A stretch of DNA of 64,000 nucleotides from Pseudomonas sp. NKUCC02_KPG. Lineage in GTDB: Bacteria > Pseudomonadota > Gammaproteobacteria > Pseudomonadales > Pseudomonadaceae. Below are positions 62,284 through 64,000 of this stretch, one piece after another. Location of the stretch: the NCBI RefSeq assembly GCF_019345465.1, contig NZ_JAHKRC010000012.1:62001-126000 (forward strand), in the 5' to 3' direction. Each line of letters begins with the position of its first letter. Position 1 is the stretch's first letter. The notes beneath the pieces were generated by a model. That model saw only the letters and a list, made by a program, of their open reading frames with translations. It did no database searches and was not told the DNA's origin. Position numbers and translations under genes: made by a program.

Positions 62284-63117
62284 TTAAAACGCTTCAATCA
62301 CGATCGCTGCCAATGTATTGGCGCGCGTCAGGTTGAAAACATGATGTGCAAAATACAGTTTGCCCTGCAGCCGATAAGCCTGGGTTTTAACACGGCCCTT
62401 TTCCAAAAGATAAAAAGGGCAACGCCATTCCATGTAAATAGTATTCAGGGCCAAGCCCAGTGAACTGGCAAGTTCACCTGGGTCTTCCTGCAGGGAATCT
62501 ATTAATGACTCCCTGCTTTCCGAGGCCAGTGTAGGCAACTCAAAGAACGCCCATTGATCAGCCACTTCACAGCGATGTCGGAACAGGGTGAAGTCATGTT
62601 CAAACTCGGCACAGAGTTGCCCATGCTCTTTCAAGTTTTCCAGCTGTGCCAGCAAAGGCCGTTCAACCCGTGAAGGGTCAACTTCTTCGGGAAGAAACTT
62701 TTGCAAAAAAGCGGGCCGAATAACTCCTGGGGTTGCGGACAGTGCTTCATCACCATCCAGTTCCAGCAGTTTCCAGCGAACCTTGACCCTGGCAACCACA
62801 ATGCCCTGGGCACGAATCAGGTGCAGTACTTGAAACACAGAGTTGCCCTGGCGCACCTTGAACTCATCGACCGACACCGAGAACTCGTCGGCCGAGAACA
62901 TTTCAAAAGGTTCGACATATTCAACTTCGGCCCCCACAGCCACCATGCCCTGATGATATTCCCTGATCATCCCCGGAAAGGAAACTGACAGGTAGGTACT
63001 GCCCCAGGACCACATCGAACTGAAACTCAGCAACATCAGCGAATGGGCATGAAACTGGAAAGGACCAAACAGCATGGACTCTACCGGATGGGAAACCTTT
63101 ATTGTTCTGGTTTGCAT
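62284..63117 (-). CDS. Uncharacterised protein, probable double hotdog (thioesterase-like)
   Basis: 277 residues. I do not recognise a specific homologue. The pattern VEYVEPFEMFSADEFSVSVD ... VARVKVRWKLLELDG (about 65-125), followed after a helical linker by YMEWRCPFYLLEKGRVKTQA (from about 229) and KLYFAHHVFNL, reads as two hotdog-like sheets of the acyl-CoA thioesterase superfamily. No classical HxxxD or nucleophile is certain. The start is four bases from the end of the sulfur-carrier gene, so they are tightly coupled. In context it could hydrolyse or bind an acyl- or thioacyl-CoA. Confidence 0.62.
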   Translation of the reverse strand: MQTRTIKVSHPVESMLFGPFQFHAHSLMLLSFSSMWSWGSTYLSVSFPGMIREYHQGMVAVGAEVEYVEPFEMFSADEFSVSVDEFKVRQGNSVFQVLHLIRAQGIVVARVKVRWKLLELDGDEALSATPGVIRPAFLQKFLPEEVDPSRVERPLLAQLENLKEHGQLCAEFEHDFTLFRHRCEVADQWAFFELPTLASESRESLIDSLQEDPGELASSLGLALNTIYMEWRCPFYLLEKGRVKTQAYRLQGKLYFAHHVFNLTRANTLAAIVIEAF

Positions 63118-63121
63118 AGCA

Positions 63122-63397
63122 TCAACCCCCGGCTATTGCAGTGAAAATATCAATACAGTCACCCTTACCGCCTTGACTTACCTGAGCTGCCGCGTCAACT
63201 TTTTCGCCATTCAAAGAAATCAAATAGCCTTTTTTAACGTTGCGATCCTTATCGAAAATAATGTCCTTCAATACCGGATAACTCACCACCAACGCGTGTA
63301 GCGCATCGCCCACGGTCTGAATACCATCACCCTCCAGTTGCAACTCTTTTTTGTAGTTAACAAAACGTGCCAAATTGCCTGACAACTTGATCTTCAT
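63122..63397 (-). CDS. ThiS/MoaD-type sulfur carrier protein
   Basis: 91 residues with a ubiquitin-like fold (MKIKLSGNLARFVNYKKELQ ... DALHALVVSYPVLKD) and the end GDCIDIFTAIAGG; the C-terminal Gly-Gly is the site that is adenylated and thiocarboxylated. The start at 63397 has AGGAG upstream; a TTG two codons earlier is less likely. It lies two bases downstream of the acyl-CoA-dehydrogenase-like gene. Located beside a MoeZ-type activator and no Moco or thiamine genes, which suggests a dedicated sulfur-insertion role. Confidence 0.88.
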   Translation of the reverse strand: MKIKLSGNLARFVNYKKELQLEGDGIQTVGDALHALVVSYPVLKDIIFDKDRNVKKGYLISLNGEKVDAAAQVSQGGKGDCIDIFTAIAGG

Positions 63398-63399
63398 GT

Positions 63400-64000
63400 T
63401 CAACTCTCCTTTTTTGAAGAACGCCGGGACATCATGTCCAGGTCGTGCACCATCCGAATCCCCATATCAACCTTGAGCTTTTCCTGCGGATCGGCCCCTG
63501 CCACCAGGGCCGTAAAGTCACGGTGCGCCCGGCCGATACCGCTGCTTTCGGTATAGCCCCAGCCACCCGTCAGGTTCAGGGCCTGGAGGGCTATTCTGTT
63601 CACATCCTCCACCGCCTGATACTTGGCCATTGAAGCCACTGCATCCCAGTACACGTCAGACTCTTGCCTGACCTGACGCTCCAGTGAGTAATGGACCAAG
63701 GTGCGGGATGACTCAAGCGCCATATACATTTCACCGATACAGGCCTGAACATGCTGCATATCGATCAACTGCTGATCGTAACGCACAGTGTTTTGCAAAT
63801 ACGCCACGGTGGTTTCAATCACGGCGCGGGCGCGCCCTAAAAACAAGGTGGTTTGCAATGAGCGCCTGCAATTAAGAAAATAACGCTGCGCAAAACTCAG
63901 GCCGTCCGTGGCCAGCAACAAGCGGTGTTTATCCAGGCGCACATCTGTCAATGTCAAACAGGCAATCCCTGTTGATCGACAGCCATGCATTACGCTCGGT
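63400..64000 (-). CDS. Acyl-CoA-dehydrogenase-like flavoprotein, C-terminal part (5' end outside window)
   Basis: About 200 visible residues of the middle and C-terminal helical domains of an acyl-CoA dehydrogenase fold; the frame is open to the right edge. RSTGIACLTLTDVRLDKHRL matches the substrate-domain beta strand, and NLTGGWGYTESSGIGRAHRD the family's C-terminal helix and Arg-Asp. Where acyl-CoA dehydrogenases of the MCAD type have the catalytic Glu (I-Y-E-G-T), this protein reads L-V-A-G-A, so the base is not at its usual place. It may be an acyl-CoA oxidase or monooxygenase-like enzyme instead. First visible gene of the sulfur-carrier cluster. Confidence 0.85.
   Translation of the reverse strand, partial: PSVMHGCRSTGIACLTLTDVRLDKHRLLLATDGLSFAQRYFLNCRRSLQTTLFLGRARAVIETTVAYLQNTVRYDQQLIDMQHVQACIGEMYMALESSRTLVHYSLERQVRQESDVYWDAVASMAKYQAVEDVNRIALQALNLTGGWGYTESSGIGRAHRDFTALVAGADPQEKLKVDMGIRMVHDLDMMSRRSSKKES

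Overview
The window looks like a chromosome segment of a fluorescent-group Pseudomonas. The evidence is the high GC content, the REP elements of the GTGGGAGCGGGCTTGCTCGC type, and gene order matching Pseudomonas chromosomes as I remember them (not searched): nagZ-psrA-lexA-sulA-topA-fadAB, uup-slt, gpx-msrB-alaA-htpX-tpm, and efp-earP. No rRNA, tRNA, CRISPR array, insertion sequence or prophage was recognised. Most of the region is core chromosome. The least familiar parts are the signalling block at about 31.5-43 kb and the right end, from about 61 kb onward.

Layout. 0-5.5 kb: the end of a SNF2-type helicase, then nagZ and psrA, with the lexA-sulA SOS unit divergent from psrA. 5.2-13 kb: minus-strand genes for small conserved proteins, topA, a DUF1653 protein and the fatty-acid beta-oxidation operon fadBA. 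13-26.7 kb: a universal stress protein, an ABC-F protein (uup), the lytic transglycosylase slt, a MOSC protein, cheV, a YegS-type lipid kinase, a bifunctional GDP-mannose enzyme, the molybdenum-cofactor genes moeA-moaB and divergent mobA, a small lipoprotein and an RluA-type pseudouridine synthase. 26.7-31.5 kb: a glutaredoxin-like protein, a CPA2 cation/proton antiporter, a DUF883/YqjE/YqjK-like membrane trio and a dGTPase-like hydrolase.

31.5-43 kb is a signal-transduction block. It holds an EvgA/BvgA-type response regulator with an unorthodox EvgS/BvgS-type sensor (probably the RocA2/RocS2 pair, from their position next to dgt), a Cache-HAMP-GAF-HD-GYP protein predicted to act on cyclic-di-GMP, and a separate hybrid histidine kinase. 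A free-methionine-sulfoxide reductase (MsrC type) and a DUF815 ATPase sit between the last two. 43-57.5 kb: oxidative-stress repair (glutathione peroxidase, MsrB), AlaA, HtpX, Tpm, a DODA-type dioxygenase, the DEAD-box helicase DeaD/CsdA, a spermidine-synthase-like protein, class II DAHP synthase, a LysR regulator with a TauE/SafE permease, and EF-P with its arginine rhamnosyltransferase EarP. 57.7-61 kb: small stress-type or uncharacterised proteins and an MFS exporter.

The strongest candidate for an undescribed system is the minus-strand cluster at 61.0-64.0 kb, which runs off the window. It contains an acyl-CoA-dehydrogenase-like flavoprotein (partial) that seems to lack the usual catalytic glutamate, a ThiS/MoaD-type sulfur carrier ending in Gly-Gly, a 277-residue protein that reads like a double hotdog thioesterase, and a MoeZ-type adenylyltransferase-rhodanese. 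Together these suggest thiocarboxylate-based sulfur transfer onto a CoA-bound or acyl substrate, as in known sulfur-containing metabolite pathways. The product cannot be named from this window.

Two families of inverted-repeat intergenic elements are scattered between genes. One is the familiar GTGGGAGC... REP. The other has GTAGC/TCGCTG...CAGCGA/GCTAC ends.
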